Source: Candidatus Komeilibacteria bacterium RIFCSPLOWO2_02_FULL_48_11
GTDB taxonomy: Bacteria; Patescibacteriota; Patescibacteriia; UBA2169
DNA length: 14,715 bases
Direction of reading: 5' to 3'
Assembly (NCBI GenBank): GCA_001818435.1
Contig: MHKO01000041.1
Coordinates: forward strand, 1-14,715
Part shown: positions 6,501-13,751 of the stretch, piece by piece
Position numbering within the stretch: position 1 is the stretch's first letter
How the letters are laid out: each line of letters opens with the position of its first letter
The notes under the pieces: generated by a model
What the model was told of the DNA's origin: nothing
Database searches by the model: none
The model's input: the letters and a program-made list of their open reading frames with translations, nothing else
Program-made: the position numbers and the translations under genes

Positions 6501-7165
6501 AAAAAGCACAACCAGAAAGTCTATATCTGGATAAGTTGCCGCCGGCAACAGCGCGCGCGTTTTCATATCTTGTAAAATCACCATTGCTCAAAAATACAGA
6601 TTGGTACCTCGCTGGCGGCACCGCGCTCGCCCTGCAAGTCGGTCACCGAAAATCCGTGGACCTTGATTTCTTTTTGCCTCGCGCCGAGTTTGATAAAACC
6701 TCGCTCGAGCGTTCGCTTGCCGCCACGAAAGAATGGGAAACGACGTACCAAGAAAACGGAACCTTGTATGGAAAACTGAAAGGCGCAAAAATGAGCTTTA
6801 TTGCGTATCCATTTTTTAAACCTTCACGCGCAAAAGTCAAGTACGGCAATATGCGCGTGCTCATCCCGGAAGACATCGCAGTCATGAAAATTATTGCCGT
6901 CAGCCAGCGCGGACGCAAGCGCGATTTTGTGGATTTGTACTGGTACTGCCGCAACCGCGAACCGCTGGTTGATATCATCAGACGGACTCTTGGCCAATAC
7001 CCAGGGCAAGAGCACAACCTGCCGCACATCATCAAAAGCCTTACCTACTTTGATGATGCGGACAAAGACCCCATGCCGCAGACATACTTTGAAGCAAACT
7101 GGAAAACCATCAAAGCATTTTTCAAAAAAGAAGCACGCGCAATTGATGCGAAACTTCTTAAGTAG
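6479..7165 (+). CDS. AbiEii/AbiGii-type nucleotidyltransferase toxin
   Basis: A 228-residue nucleotidyltransferase of the AbiEii (DUF1814) family. The active-site region is clear: YLAGGTALAL (43-52) then GHRKSVDLDFF (55-65), giving the GGT...DxD signature with D61 and D63. Further family-like blocks are VLIPEDIAVMKIIAVSQRGRKRDFVDLYW and a helical C-terminus. Family knowledge: AbiEii toxins transfer nucleotides, reported for relatives to target tRNA ends, and act in phage abortive infection. The start overlaps the upstream gene by 22 bp with no Shine-Dalgarno sequence, so translational coupling is likely. The gene converges with the transporter gene that ends at 7195. Confidence 0.88.
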   Translation: MVTHLSLKKAQPESLYLDKLPPATARAFSYLVKSPLLKNTDWYLAGGTALALQVGHRKSVDLDFFLPRAEFDKTSLERSLAATKEWETTYQENGTLYGKLKGAKMSFIAYPFFKPSRAKVKYGNMRVLIPEDIAVMKIIAVSQRGRKRDFVDLYWYCRNREPLVDIIRRTLGQYPGQEHNLPHIIKSLTYFDDADKDPMPQTYFEANWKTIKAFFKKEARAIDAKLLK

Positions 7166-7166
7166 T

Positions 7167-7186
7167 ATAGAATAAAATTATTCTAT
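7167..7186. terminator. AT-rich inverted repeat between convergent genes
   Basis: A perfect 9-bp inverted repeat (7167-7175 with 7178-7186, 2-nt centre) lies in the 29-bp gap between two convergent stop codons and is followed by TTTG on the plus strand. It could be a weak bidirectional terminator. Stability is low because the stem is nearly all A-T. Confidence 0.4.
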
Positions 7187-7194
7187 TTTGAACT

Positions 7195-8595
7195 TTACCC
7201 GAACTTGTCCCAAACCACCACCCCGGTAAAAATGACAAAGAAAACAATCTCCACCCAAATAATCCCCTGCCGCCACCAAGACGCCTGATATTCGCGCGGC
7301 AATTCGCGGCGGTTCAAAAAATAGGTCAAAACCAAGTGCACCAGCATGGTAAAAGCATTGATAACCGCGCCAAGCACAATGAGCGCCTTGGGTTCATTAA
7401 ACCCGGCCAAGAGCACCACAGCGCCGAACGCGATAAAGAGCCAGAGCGTGGCGTAGAACATTTTGGACATGTTATAGCGGCTGCCAATTGCTTCGCGCCG
7501 AATCGCGATATTCTCAACAATCATGCGGGAGCAGGATTCAAACACCCCGATTTGGGTGGAAAGCAGCATCACCCCGCCTACCAGCATAAACGCAATTCCA
7601 ACAAACGGAACCAGCGACGCGCTGATGGCGTTTGCTTCAAGCAAGATAAACCCAATCCCTTGTTCCACCCCAGACTGGCCGTGCACCGTGATGTATGCCA
7701 GAAACGCAAGCATGACCATGGTGAACGCGCCGGTGAACCAGAACACAATGCCGTGCTCAATGTTGACTTTGCTCCACCAGGCGCGGAAGTTCGCGAGATT
7801 TGACGCATTCCGCTCAAACGCAACGCGCGAGCCGGCAGTTACCGCGGAGCGTGTTTTGCCAGTAACCGGGCTCGTAATCCGAGCCGCGTACTTGCCCAGG
7901 CCATAGCCCTTGTCTTTGATGTACAAAGACTGCGAGAGATTAAGGTTGCCGCCAGCTCCGGCGTACGCGAACGCCGAAAGGAACACTGCCAGCGCGATTT
8001 CCTCCGGAACAAACACGTACCCATCCCCTATTCCAACAAGGCCGCGGCCTAACGCAGACCAGTCAGCAGTTTTGGCAAGCCAGACAGTGATGATAGTAAT
8101 AAATGGCACGCTGATGAGGATAATCCACTTTTGAAACGCTTCCACAACCTTATAAAGCGAAGGTCCGAGCGTGAACAAAAGCCCGGTGAGCGCCAAGAGC
8201 GCGATGGCGATGTAGTGCGTGTTAGATTCAATGCCAAAGACCTTGCCAATCAAGACCGCGGACGCGGCAGACATGCCGGGCCAGCCAAACCCGATAAATG
8301 ACGAGACAATGAACCAGTACGGCAGGCCGCGCCACAGGCGGTTGAACCCGCAAAATACGCTCTCGCCTTTCACCAGGGCGTAGCGCTCTATTTCCATATT
8401 CATGAAAAACTGAAACGTAATACCTAAAACCGCGGCCCAGATAATGCCTAGACCGTAGTTTGATGAGAGAAATGGCCAGAGGATGATTTCGCCGCTGCCA
8501 AGACCAAGGCCGATGAGGATAAAGCTGGGGCCGATTAATCGGCGGAGGGGAGGAGCTTGTGGGAATGGCTTCGTCTGTGTTTTGATTTTATCCAT
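7195..8595 (-). CDS. Nramp-related membrane transporter, atypical ion-site motifs
   Basis: A polytopic membrane protein of about 466 residues with roughly 11 hydrophobic segments, resembling the Nramp (LeuT-fold) family. TM1 reads GPSFILIGLGLGSGEIILWP, and NMEIERYALVKGE follows in the expected position. The canonical Nramp metal motif DPGN in TM1 is replaced by GSGE (about 33-36), and the TM6 MPHN-type motif by GAGGN (about 213-217). Transport of Mn/Fe by the usual site is therefore doubtful; substrate unknown. A cytoplasmic insertion at about 230-265 is Ser/Arg/Lys-rich. A GTG at 8598 directly precedes the ATG at 8595; neither has a Shine-Dalgarno sequence. pgi lies upstream in the same direction, and an octamer-array palindrome lies between. 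Confidence 0.82.
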   Translation of the reverse strand: MDKIKTQTKPFPQAPPLRRLIGPSFILIGLGLGSGEIILWPFLSSNYGLGIIWAAVLGITFQFFMNMEIERYALVKGESVFCGFNRLWRGLPYWFIVSSFIGFGWPGMSAASAVLIGKVFGIESNTHYIAIALLALTGLLFTLGPSLYKVVEAFQKWIILISVPFITIITVWLAKTADWSALGRGLVGIGDGYVFVPEEIALAVFLSAFAYAGAGGNLNLSQSLYIKDKGYGLGKYAARITSPVTGKTRSAVTAGSRVAFERNASNLANFRAWWSKVNIEHGIVFWFTGAFTMVMLAFLAYITVHGQSGVEQGIGFILLEANAISASLVPFVGIAFMLVGGVMLLSTQIGVFESCSRMIVENIAIRREAIGSRYNMSKMFYATLWLFIAFGAVVLLAGFNEPKALIVLGAVINAFTMLVHLVLTYFLNRRELPREYQASWWRQGIIWVEIVFFVIFTGVVVWDKFG

Positions 8596-8607
8596 CACAA
8601 GAAATAA

Positions 8608-8692
8608 TTGTTATATTGTCATATTGTTATATTGTTTTTGAGGGCATTTCTTAACTATAGCATAGCAATAAAACAATTTAGCAATATAACAA
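8608..8692. repeat. Octamer-array palindrome A, upstream of the Nramp-like gene
   Basis: Four contiguous 8-bp units with consensus TTGYTAWA occupy 8608-8639 (first unit TTGTTATA). Four units in the opposite orientation occupy 8661-8692 (TATAACAA at 8685-8692 being the mirror). A 21-bp centre separates the arms. Each arm is exactly 32 bp. The proximal arm ends 12 bp before the ATG of the Nramp-like gene, and the centre carries a TATAGT -10-like box. The same design recurs before pgi. Confidence 0.85.
8654..8662 (-). promoter_or_regulatory. Extended -10 promoter for the Nramp-like gene
   Basis: TGCTATAGT on the minus strand is an extended -10 element lying in the centre of palindrome A and overlapping its distal arm by two bases. 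A TTGCTA unit of the arm lies 19 nt upstream as a possible -35. The start near 8647 would put the proximal arm inside the 5' UTR. Confidence 0.45.
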
Positions 8693-8729
8693 TTATTTTT
8701 TTCACTAAATCCAAAAACTCCACACTACA

Positions 8730-9968
8730 TCATTTCTCCAAAATATGCCTCGTTATAATCTTGTATTCTTCCACGCACGATTGGCCAAAAACGTCCACGC
8801 CCATTAATTTTGCAAGGCACATCACCTCAACCAGCTTGAACTGGAAAAAATAGCCAAGCTCACGCTCGCTGGCTGACTCCAAATCCAAGGACACAAAAGG
8901 CAATGCGCGCTTTTGATAAGCCTCTTTGGTGCCAGCCAGAATAGCGGCCATAACCTCTGCAAGCGTCTTATTGGTAACATAAGGCACAATATCATCATAA
9001 CCCGCATCCATTGGCTGAACTTTGACTGCCTCGCCCCGCTCCAAAGTCACAAAGGTCGTAAATTTGTCTTTGGGACCAGCCAGGTACAGCTGAACCATGG
9101 AATGCAAATCAACCGAGCCCATGGAAACCAAAGGCGTAATGCCTTGCCCGTCTTTGCCGAGCGACTCGCCTACTAACTGGCGGTGCCATTTGCCCAAGTT
9201 CTCCAAGTCGCTGTCAAACAGGAATAAATCATGCATCAGTCTGCCTTGTTTTAAGTTTAGATAGATGATGGCCGCGGACGCGGCTGCTTCATTAAAATCT
9301 ATTTCACAAGCGCCGTGGTGCAAGGATTTGATATCCAGCCCAGATAGAGCCGCGGGCAACAATCCGACCGCGCTCAAAACACTGAACCGGCCCCCGACTT
9401 TTGGCGGATTGGGCAAAGTGTCAATGCCCTGCTCCCGCGCCCATGATGAGAGCTTGGACTCCGGCTCGCTGGTTACGACAACTTGCTTTTGCCATTCCGG
9501 AAAAACCTCTTTTAAAATTTCCAAGATAACGCGGCCATTGGCATGGGTTTCAATGGTGGCGCCTGATTTGCTGATAATGTTGACGAGTAGTTGCCGCTCC
9601 TCGGCTGCTAGGCGCTTGATGGTTTCAATGGCGGTAATTATTTTGCGGCTATCAACAGTATCGTAAAAAGAGAACGGAATTCCGCTGGGACGCAAAGCCT
9701 GACACATGGCTTGGCTTCCTAAAATAGAACCGCCAATACCCACCACCATGACTTCGCGCAAATGTTCGCTCTTTTTTTTCTGCACTGTTTCGGCAATAAG
9801 CTGGCGCAATGACTCGTCAAACGGCAGATGGAGACAGGCCTCATCGGTTGAGTAATTGGCATCTTGGGAAGCGGTTTTAAGTTGGGCCAGGTAAGGCGAG
9901 AGTTTTTTGACTAGAGCGTCAATTTCGCTTTGTTTGACGCCGCAAGTATCTTTGTAGGTGAATTTCAT
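8730..9968 (-). CDS. pgi: Glucose-6-phosphate isomerase
   Basis: A 412-residue phosphoglucose isomerase of the short bacterial form; it interconverts glucose-6-phosphate and fructose-6-phosphate in the cytoplasm. Visible landmarks: GIGGSILGS (77-85) and SKSGATIET (133-141) for sugar-phosphate binding, signature VGGRFSVLSAVGLLP (191-205), catalytic Glu in LVGESLGK (E268), the His in GSVDLHSMVQLYLAG (H289), and a C-terminal VFGQSCVEEYK segment whose Lys (K403) matches the conserved catalytic-region Lys. The start follows octamer palindrome B by 7 bp and has no Shine-Dalgarno sequence. No clear intrinsic terminator follows the stop, so read-through into the transporter gene is possible. Confidence 0.95.
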   Translation of the reverse strand: MKFTYKDTCGVKQSEIDALVKKLSPYLAQLKTASQDANYSTDEACLHLPFDESLRQLIAETVQKKKSEHLREVMVVGIGGSILGSQAMCQALRPSGIPFSFYDTVDSRKIITAIETIKRLAAEERQLLVNIISKSGATIETHANGRVILEILKEVFPEWQKQVVVTSEPESKLSSWAREQGIDTLPNPPKVGGRFSVLSAVGLLPAALSGLDIKSLHHGACEIDFNEAAASAAIIYLNLKQGRLMHDLFLFDSDLENLGKWHRQLVGESLGKDGQGITPLVSMGSVDLHSMVQLYLAGPKDKFTTFVTLERGEAVKVQPMDAGYDDIVPYVTNKTLAEVMAAILAGTKEAYQKRALPFVSLDLESASERELGYFFQFKLVEVMCLAKLMGVDVFGQSCVEEYKIITRHILEK

Positions 9969-9975
9969 AATAGAA

Positions 9976-10065
9976 ATGTTATATTGTTAAATTGCTAAAT
10001 TGTTTTGTTACAGCTTTATTTTGCCTATAAAAGTATGACAATATAACAATTTAACAATATGACAA
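9976..10065. repeat. Octamer-array palindrome B, upstream of pgi
   Basis: Four 8-bp units (ATGTTATA, TTGTTAAA, TTGCTAAA, TTGTTTTG) fill 9976-10007, and four inverted units (TATGACAA, TATAACAA, TTTAACAA, TATGACAA) fill 10034-10065, around a 26-bp centre. The architecture matches palindrome A. A TATAGG sequence (minus strand, 10029-10024) lies in the centre near the distal arm. Confidence 0.85.
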
Positions 10066-10085
10066 CTCTTTTACCATATTATCAC

Positions 10086-10120
10086 AAAAAGGCGCCCTTT
10101 CAAAACAGAGCGCCTTTTGT
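10086..10120 (-). terminator. Intrinsic terminator after the HU gene
   Basis: ACAAAAGGCGC (10120-10110) pairs with GCGCCTTTT(T)GT (10095-10086 side) around a 14-nt loop, with the T-run on the minus-strand 3' side. It lies 22 bases past the HU stop. The near-symmetrical A/T flanks could also stop plus-strand transcription. Confidence 0.8.
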
Positions 10121-10142
10121 AAAAATCAGCGTCAATCCGCTT

Positions 10143-10424
10143 CTATAAAACCGCTTCCTTGGCAGCCTTGGCCACGCGGAACTTAACCACTGTTTTGGCC
10201 GGAATCTGGATAGATTCGCCAGTTGCCGGATTGCGGCCCATGCGGGCGTTGCGGTGCACTTTCACCAGTTTGCCAATGCCTGGCACCACAAACTGGCCAG
10301 CGGACTTAACTTCTTTGTAAGCCATTTCAGTCATGACTTCAAAGAACTTGGCAACATCCTTTTTGGCCATGCCCGACTTCTCGGCCAATTCGGCCAACAA
10401 CTGTGTTTTTGTCATCTTGGACAT
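10143..10424 (-). CDS. HU family DNA-binding protein
   Basis: A 93-residue HU/IHF-type nucleoid protein of standard length. It has the two N-terminal helices (MTKTQLLAELAEKSGMAKKDVAKFFEVM), the beta-arm with the ARMGRNPATGESIQIPA signature (RNPATGE), and the conserved VVKFRVAKAAKEAV C-terminus. It binds and bends DNA non-specifically as a dimer. The start at 10424 is supported by an AAGGA ribosome-binding site 8 nt upstream; a second Met three codons in is less well placed. It is monocistronic by its signals: a consensus promoter and an intrinsic terminator. Whether it is HU or an IHF-like paralogue cannot be told from sequence alone. Confidence 0.95.
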   Translation of the reverse strand: MSKMTKTQLLAELAEKSGMAKKDVAKFFEVMTEMAYKEVKSAGQFVVPGIGKLVKVHRNARMGRNPATGESIQIPAKTVVKFRVAKAAKEAVL

Positions 10425-10482
10425 AATGTTTTTCCTTAATTGCTTATAAATTAATTTTTAAAATAGATTTTATTGCTTGCTT

Positions 10483-10511
10483 ATTATAAAGCTCCAATTC
10501 CCACGAATCAA
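10483..10511 (-). promoter_or_regulatory. Strong promoter of the HU gene
   Basis: Minus strand: TTGATT (10511-10506), 17-nt spacer, perfect TATAAT (10488-10483). The left arm of the large palindrome (10496-10504) sits inside the spacer. Predicted start near 10476, leader about 52 nt. Confidence 0.75.
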
Positions 10512-10580
10512 CAAATCTGTTACAAATCTACAAATGAATTCATTTGTAGATTTGTATTGTATTTGTAATTAGTGGGAATT
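10496..10580. repeat. 85-bp palindromic element at the HU promoter
   Basis: A perfect 36-bp palindrome centred on GAATTC (10521-10556) is enclosed by a distant 9-bp inverted pair, AATTCCCAC (10496-10504) and GTGGGAATT (10572-10580). Between them the arms are only partly complementary. Units ACAAATCT recur at 10511 and 10522, and ACAAATGA at 10530. It lies downstream of cysS and overlaps the HU promoter. It may be a MITE-like remnant, an operator or a cruciform site. Confidence 0.75.
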
Positions 10581-10660
10581 ACCTTATAAATCTAGCAAAT
10601 TTGCGGAAATATGTAAATTTATTAGGAATCTAGCCTGTGGATTACTTTTTGTGAAAAACC

Positions 10661-12064
10661 TTATTTAATCCGCAATAAACTAAATCCGCCACCAGAGGAA
10701 TCTTTCACCTCATAGCCTTTTTTGGCTAATTCCAGCCGTAATTTGTCGGCTTCAGCGAACTTTTTCTGCTCCCGCAGAACCTGGCGCTTCTTGGCAATTG
10801 ACAAGACAGCGCTTGGTATGGCAGCCTTTGCTTGGACTGCTTTCAGAAGCTCTAAACCCAAAATCTTGTCAAAATCTTTAACCAGCTTTATCTTATCTTT
10901 GCCAGACAAATTTTGGGATTTAACTGCTTCCCAAAGCACGGCCAAGGCTCCGGGCAGGTCCAAATCATCAATAACGCTGGCCTGGAACTTGTTGGTTAAT
11001 GATTTAAACGCGGTCTTTTTTGAAACGCGTTTTTCCGCTTGCGATTCAACAATGAGCCGCGCTAGATTTTCATAAGCATTGCGAGCCGCCGCCAAACTCT
11101 CCCAAAAAAAATTCAAGCGCGAGCGGTAATGGGCGGTTAAACACAGATAGCGATAATCAAGCGGAGAAAAACCTTTATCTTTTAAAGTTTGCAAGGTGAT
11201 AAAATTGCCCTCGGATTTGGCCATCTTATTGCTGTCAATGAGCAAAAATTCGCCATGCATCCAGACGCGCGCCAAAGGCTTGCCAGTCGCGGCTTCGGAC
11301 TGCGCGATTTCATTGGTATGGTGCGTGCCAATATGGTCCACGCCGCCGGTGTGAATGTCAAACGGCTGGCCCAGATATTTTGATGATATGGCCGAGCATT
11401 CAATATGCCAGCCCGGAAAACCCTCGCCCCAAGGAGAGCTCCAGTGCATGATATGTTTTTGGTGCCGGCCAGCGAGCTTGAACCAGAGCGCGAAGTCAGC
11501 CACATTCTTTTTTTCCTCATCCTCAACCACATCATCCCGCGCAGCCGTCAGTTTCTCGGATAATGACTGGCCCGAGAGTTGGCCGTAATTTTTGAATTTC
11601 GCCACTTCAAAATAAACCGCCAAACTGGTTTGATAAGCATAGCCCTTGGCCACTAATTTTTTGATAATCGCGATTTGCTCTTTGATTGTTTTAGTGGCTG
11701 GGACGATTATTTTCGGTTTTTTGATGTTTAGTTCCTTGATGTCTCGCAAAAACGCCTGGGTATAGAATTTGGCAATTTCTTGGGGCGATTTTTGCGAGAG
11801 CGCCGCCGCTTTTTCAAATTTATCCTCACCGCTGTCCGCGTCGCTAGTCAGATGCCCAACATCAGTAATATTCATCACCCGTTTAACTTTATAACCCTCA
11901 TACTCCAAAGCACGCTGGAGCGTGTCGGCAAAAACATAAGTCCGCAGATTGCCGATATGAGCGTAATTATAAACCGTGGGGCCGCAGGAATAAAAACCCA
12001 CCACGCCTTTTTTGACGGGCTTGAGAGCCTCCTTTTTTCGGGTGAGAGTGTTGTAGAGCTCCAT
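10661..12064 (-). CDS. cysS: Cysteine--tRNA ligase
   Basis: A 467-residue class I cysteinyl-tRNA synthetase; it charges tRNA-Cys with cysteine using ATP in the cytoplasm. Class I motifs are present: HIGN (36-39) in YAHIGNLRTYVFADTL, and KMAKS (280-284), a KMSKS variant. Zinc-site residues match the family: C27 in SCGPT, C223 in WHIECSA, H248 and E252 in THHTNEIAQ. The C-terminal anticodon-binding helical domain is complete. The start lies 10 bases past the stop of the methyltransferase gene upstream, so the two are probably cotranscribed; no Shine-Dalgarno sequence is evident. No intrinsic terminator with a T-tract was found after the stop; the palindrome at 10496-10580 is the next structure. 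Confidence 0.97.
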   Translation of the reverse strand: MELYNTLTRKKEALKPVKKGVVGFYSCGPTVYNYAHIGNLRTYVFADTLQRALEYEGYKVKRVMNITDVGHLTSDADSGEDKFEKAAALSQKSPQEIAKFYTQAFLRDIKELNIKKPKIIVPATKTIKEQIAIIKKLVAKGYAYQTSLAVYFEVAKFKNYGQLSGQSLSEKLTAARDDVVEDEEKKNVADFALWFKLAGRHQKHIMHWSSPWGEGFPGWHIECSAISSKYLGQPFDIHTGGVDHIGTHHTNEIAQSEAATGKPLARVWMHGEFLLIDSNKMAKSEGNFITLQTLKDKGFSPLDYRYLCLTAHYRSRLNFFWESLAAARNAYENLARLIVESQAEKRVSKKTAFKSLTNKFQASVIDDLDLPGALAVLWEAVKSQNLSGKDKIKLVKDFDKILGLELLKAVQAKAAIPSAVLSIAKKRQVLREQKKFAEADKLRLELAKKGYEVKDSSGGGFSLLRIK

Positions 12065-12074
12065 GTTGCGCTTG

Positions 12075-13742
12075 CTAAAACATCAACCAGGCTTGCGTTT
12101 TCTTACTCGGCTCTCTTTCCGTGGCTTTTGCTTCTTTGTAATAATTATTAACTAAGCCGTGCGGCAAATCCGGCTTGACGCCTTTTAACAATTCTTCCAC
12201 TGTTAAAATTTGAATTTTAGGAAATTCTCTTTTTCCGGTTATTGGAGTAGTAAAAGTCCCGGCATCCACGGCTTCGCTCTTCATTGGTTTGGTTGGTTTT
12301 TCTAGTGTCACAAAGATGCCGGAATCAGCGCCCTCGCGTTCAACATCGCTTTTTAGAACAGCAATCTGGTTTCTTTGCACCCCTCCGCCTTTCACCTGAA
12401 CAATGGCCTGGCCATACTCCGTATTGCCGTTAACTTTGTCTTTGTGGAAGGTTATGACTCCGTCAATTCCCTTATCCGCGCCGCGCCTGTTTTCCTTGGT
12501 CTTGCTTCTTGACGGCATGGCATTAATCAAATCAAGCGCCCAATACTCAAACTCAAAAGGATCTTTTTTAAACAACTCATTCGCGCCGTTCAAATCAGCC
12601 GGAAAGCCGTCAACATTTATCTCTTTCTTGCCCAATCCAAAGTGGTCGTGGAGCCGGTGCTTTATCAAGTTTATCGCTAAAGCCGTAATATCAATCCCAA
12701 CCCAGTTTCTGTTTAACTTCTCTGCAGCCGCTACTGTGGTACCACACCCACAAAATGGATCTAAAACCCAATCACCATCCTTCGAGCTTGCTTTTAAGAT
12801 GCGTTCTAATAAGGCCTCGGGTTTTTGAGTTGGATAACCTAAAGCTTCAGAAGAATTAGATTGAATTCTTAATATATCGTCCCACAAATTGTCAATTGGC
12901 TCACCCCTATCCTCGTGTGGTCTATACTTTCTGAATGGAGACCCATTTTTGCGCCAACCCAAGTCACCCCTTTTATCAATCTCTATTAACTTTTCTTTAC
13001 GAACAACCCATCCCCATTTTGGCGGGGTAAAACCTTTATATTCATAAACTAAATTTGGCCGCTCTCCTTTTGATGCTGACCTTAAAATTGGGTATTCCAA
13101 ATAACTTCCCTTGTCATCCTTCTTTGGATATTTATCAGTCATCTCTTCCTCAGTAAGCTTTCTCCGAGTCCCGTCGACATCGATAAAATAATTTTCTGTT
13201 TTACTATAAAAAAGAATTGTGTCCGTAACTTGTCCAAATTTTCTAGAGTCAAATTGAGAACCTTTGGGATTACTAGTTCTCTTCCAAATAATTTCGTTCC
13301 TGAAATTCTGTTTATCAAAAATAGTGTCAAGAACAATTTTTAAATAATGGCTGGCGGTTGGGTCGCAATGCAGATATAAACTGCCGGTCTTTTTTAAAAC
13401 GCGGTGCAGTTCAATCAAGCGGATGGTCATCATGGCTAAATAAGCCAGCAGGTCATTGTGGCCGATGATCTTCTCCAAAGCCAGCATCAAATTTGATATG
13501 TTTTCATTCGTCTTGGTGACCAAATAATCAAAAGCGCGCTTTGACTCTTTGGTCCAGTGCCAGGAATCGTCAAAAGCTTTTATCTGCGCCGGGCTGTCCT
13601 GCAGGCCTTCTTTGAACAAAACATTATAATTCCGGTTTGAATTGAACGGCGGATCAAGATAAATCAAATCAAAACTCTCATCTGGAATCCTTTGGCGTAA
13701 AATCTCCAAATTATCGCCAAAATAAAGCATTCTGTTTTCCAT
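12075..13742 (-). CDS. DNA methyltransferase fused to Mrr-like restriction endonuclease
   Basis: A 555-residue protein with two activities predicted. The N-terminal part is an N4/N6-type DNA methyltransferase with motif IV DPPF (30-33) preceding the AdoMet-binding motif I LDPFCGCGTT (327-336), a beta-class order; a target-recognition region lies between. The C-terminal part resembles Mrr-type PD-(D/E)xK nucleases: GADKGIDG (421-428; D427) then VQVKGG (448-453; Q449, K451). Together this suggests a single-chain restriction-modification enzyme. The frame opens as far up as 13901, but the first 53 codons overlap the divergent ABC gene's start and its promoter and look non-coding, so ATG 13742 (or 13730) is chosen. 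Neither has a strong Shine-Dalgarno sequence. cysS follows after 10 bp. Specificity unknown; no separate methyltransferase, nuclease or specificity subunit is adjacent. Confidence 0.85.
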   Translation of the reverse strand: MENRMLYFGDNLEILRQRIPDESFDLIYLDPPFNSNRNYNVLFKEGLQDSPAQIKAFDDSWHWTKESKRAFDYLVTKTNENISNLMLALEKIIGHNDLLAYLAMMTIRLIELHRVLKKTGSLYLHCDPTASHYLKIVLDTIFDKQNFRNEIIWKRTSNPKGSQFDSRKFGQVTDTILFYSKTENYFIDVDGTRRKLTEEEMTDKYPKKDDKGSYLEYPILRSASKGERPNLVYEYKGFTPPKWGWVVRKEKLIEIDKRGDLGWRKNGSPFRKYRPHEDRGEPIDNLWDDILRIQSNSSEALGYPTQKPEALLERILKASSKDGDWVLDPFCGCGTTVAAAEKLNRNWVGIDITALAINLIKHRLHDHFGLGKKEINVDGFPADLNGANELFKKDPFEFEYWALDLINAMPSRSKTKENRRGADKGIDGVITFHKDKVNGNTEYGQAIVQVKGGGVQRNQIAVLKSDVEREGADSGIFVTLEKPTKPMKSEAVDAGTFTTPITGKREFPKIQILTVEELLKGVKPDLPHGLVNNYYKEAKATEREPSKKTQAWLMF

Positions 13743-13751
13743 AGAAAATTC

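Noticed and set aside
8608..10065. CRISPR array
   Set aside because: The repeat units are 8 bp, contiguous and without spacers, and are arranged as palindromes; no cas genes are present.
10589..10634. Direct repeat AATCTAGC at 10589-10596 and 10627-10634
   Set aside because: Only 8 bp in AT-rich sequence; could be a target duplication but nothing insertion-like lies between.
10636..10644. DnaA-box-like sequence (TAATCCACA on the minus strand)
   Set aside because: A single one-mismatch site with no cluster and no dnaA, dnaN or origin context.
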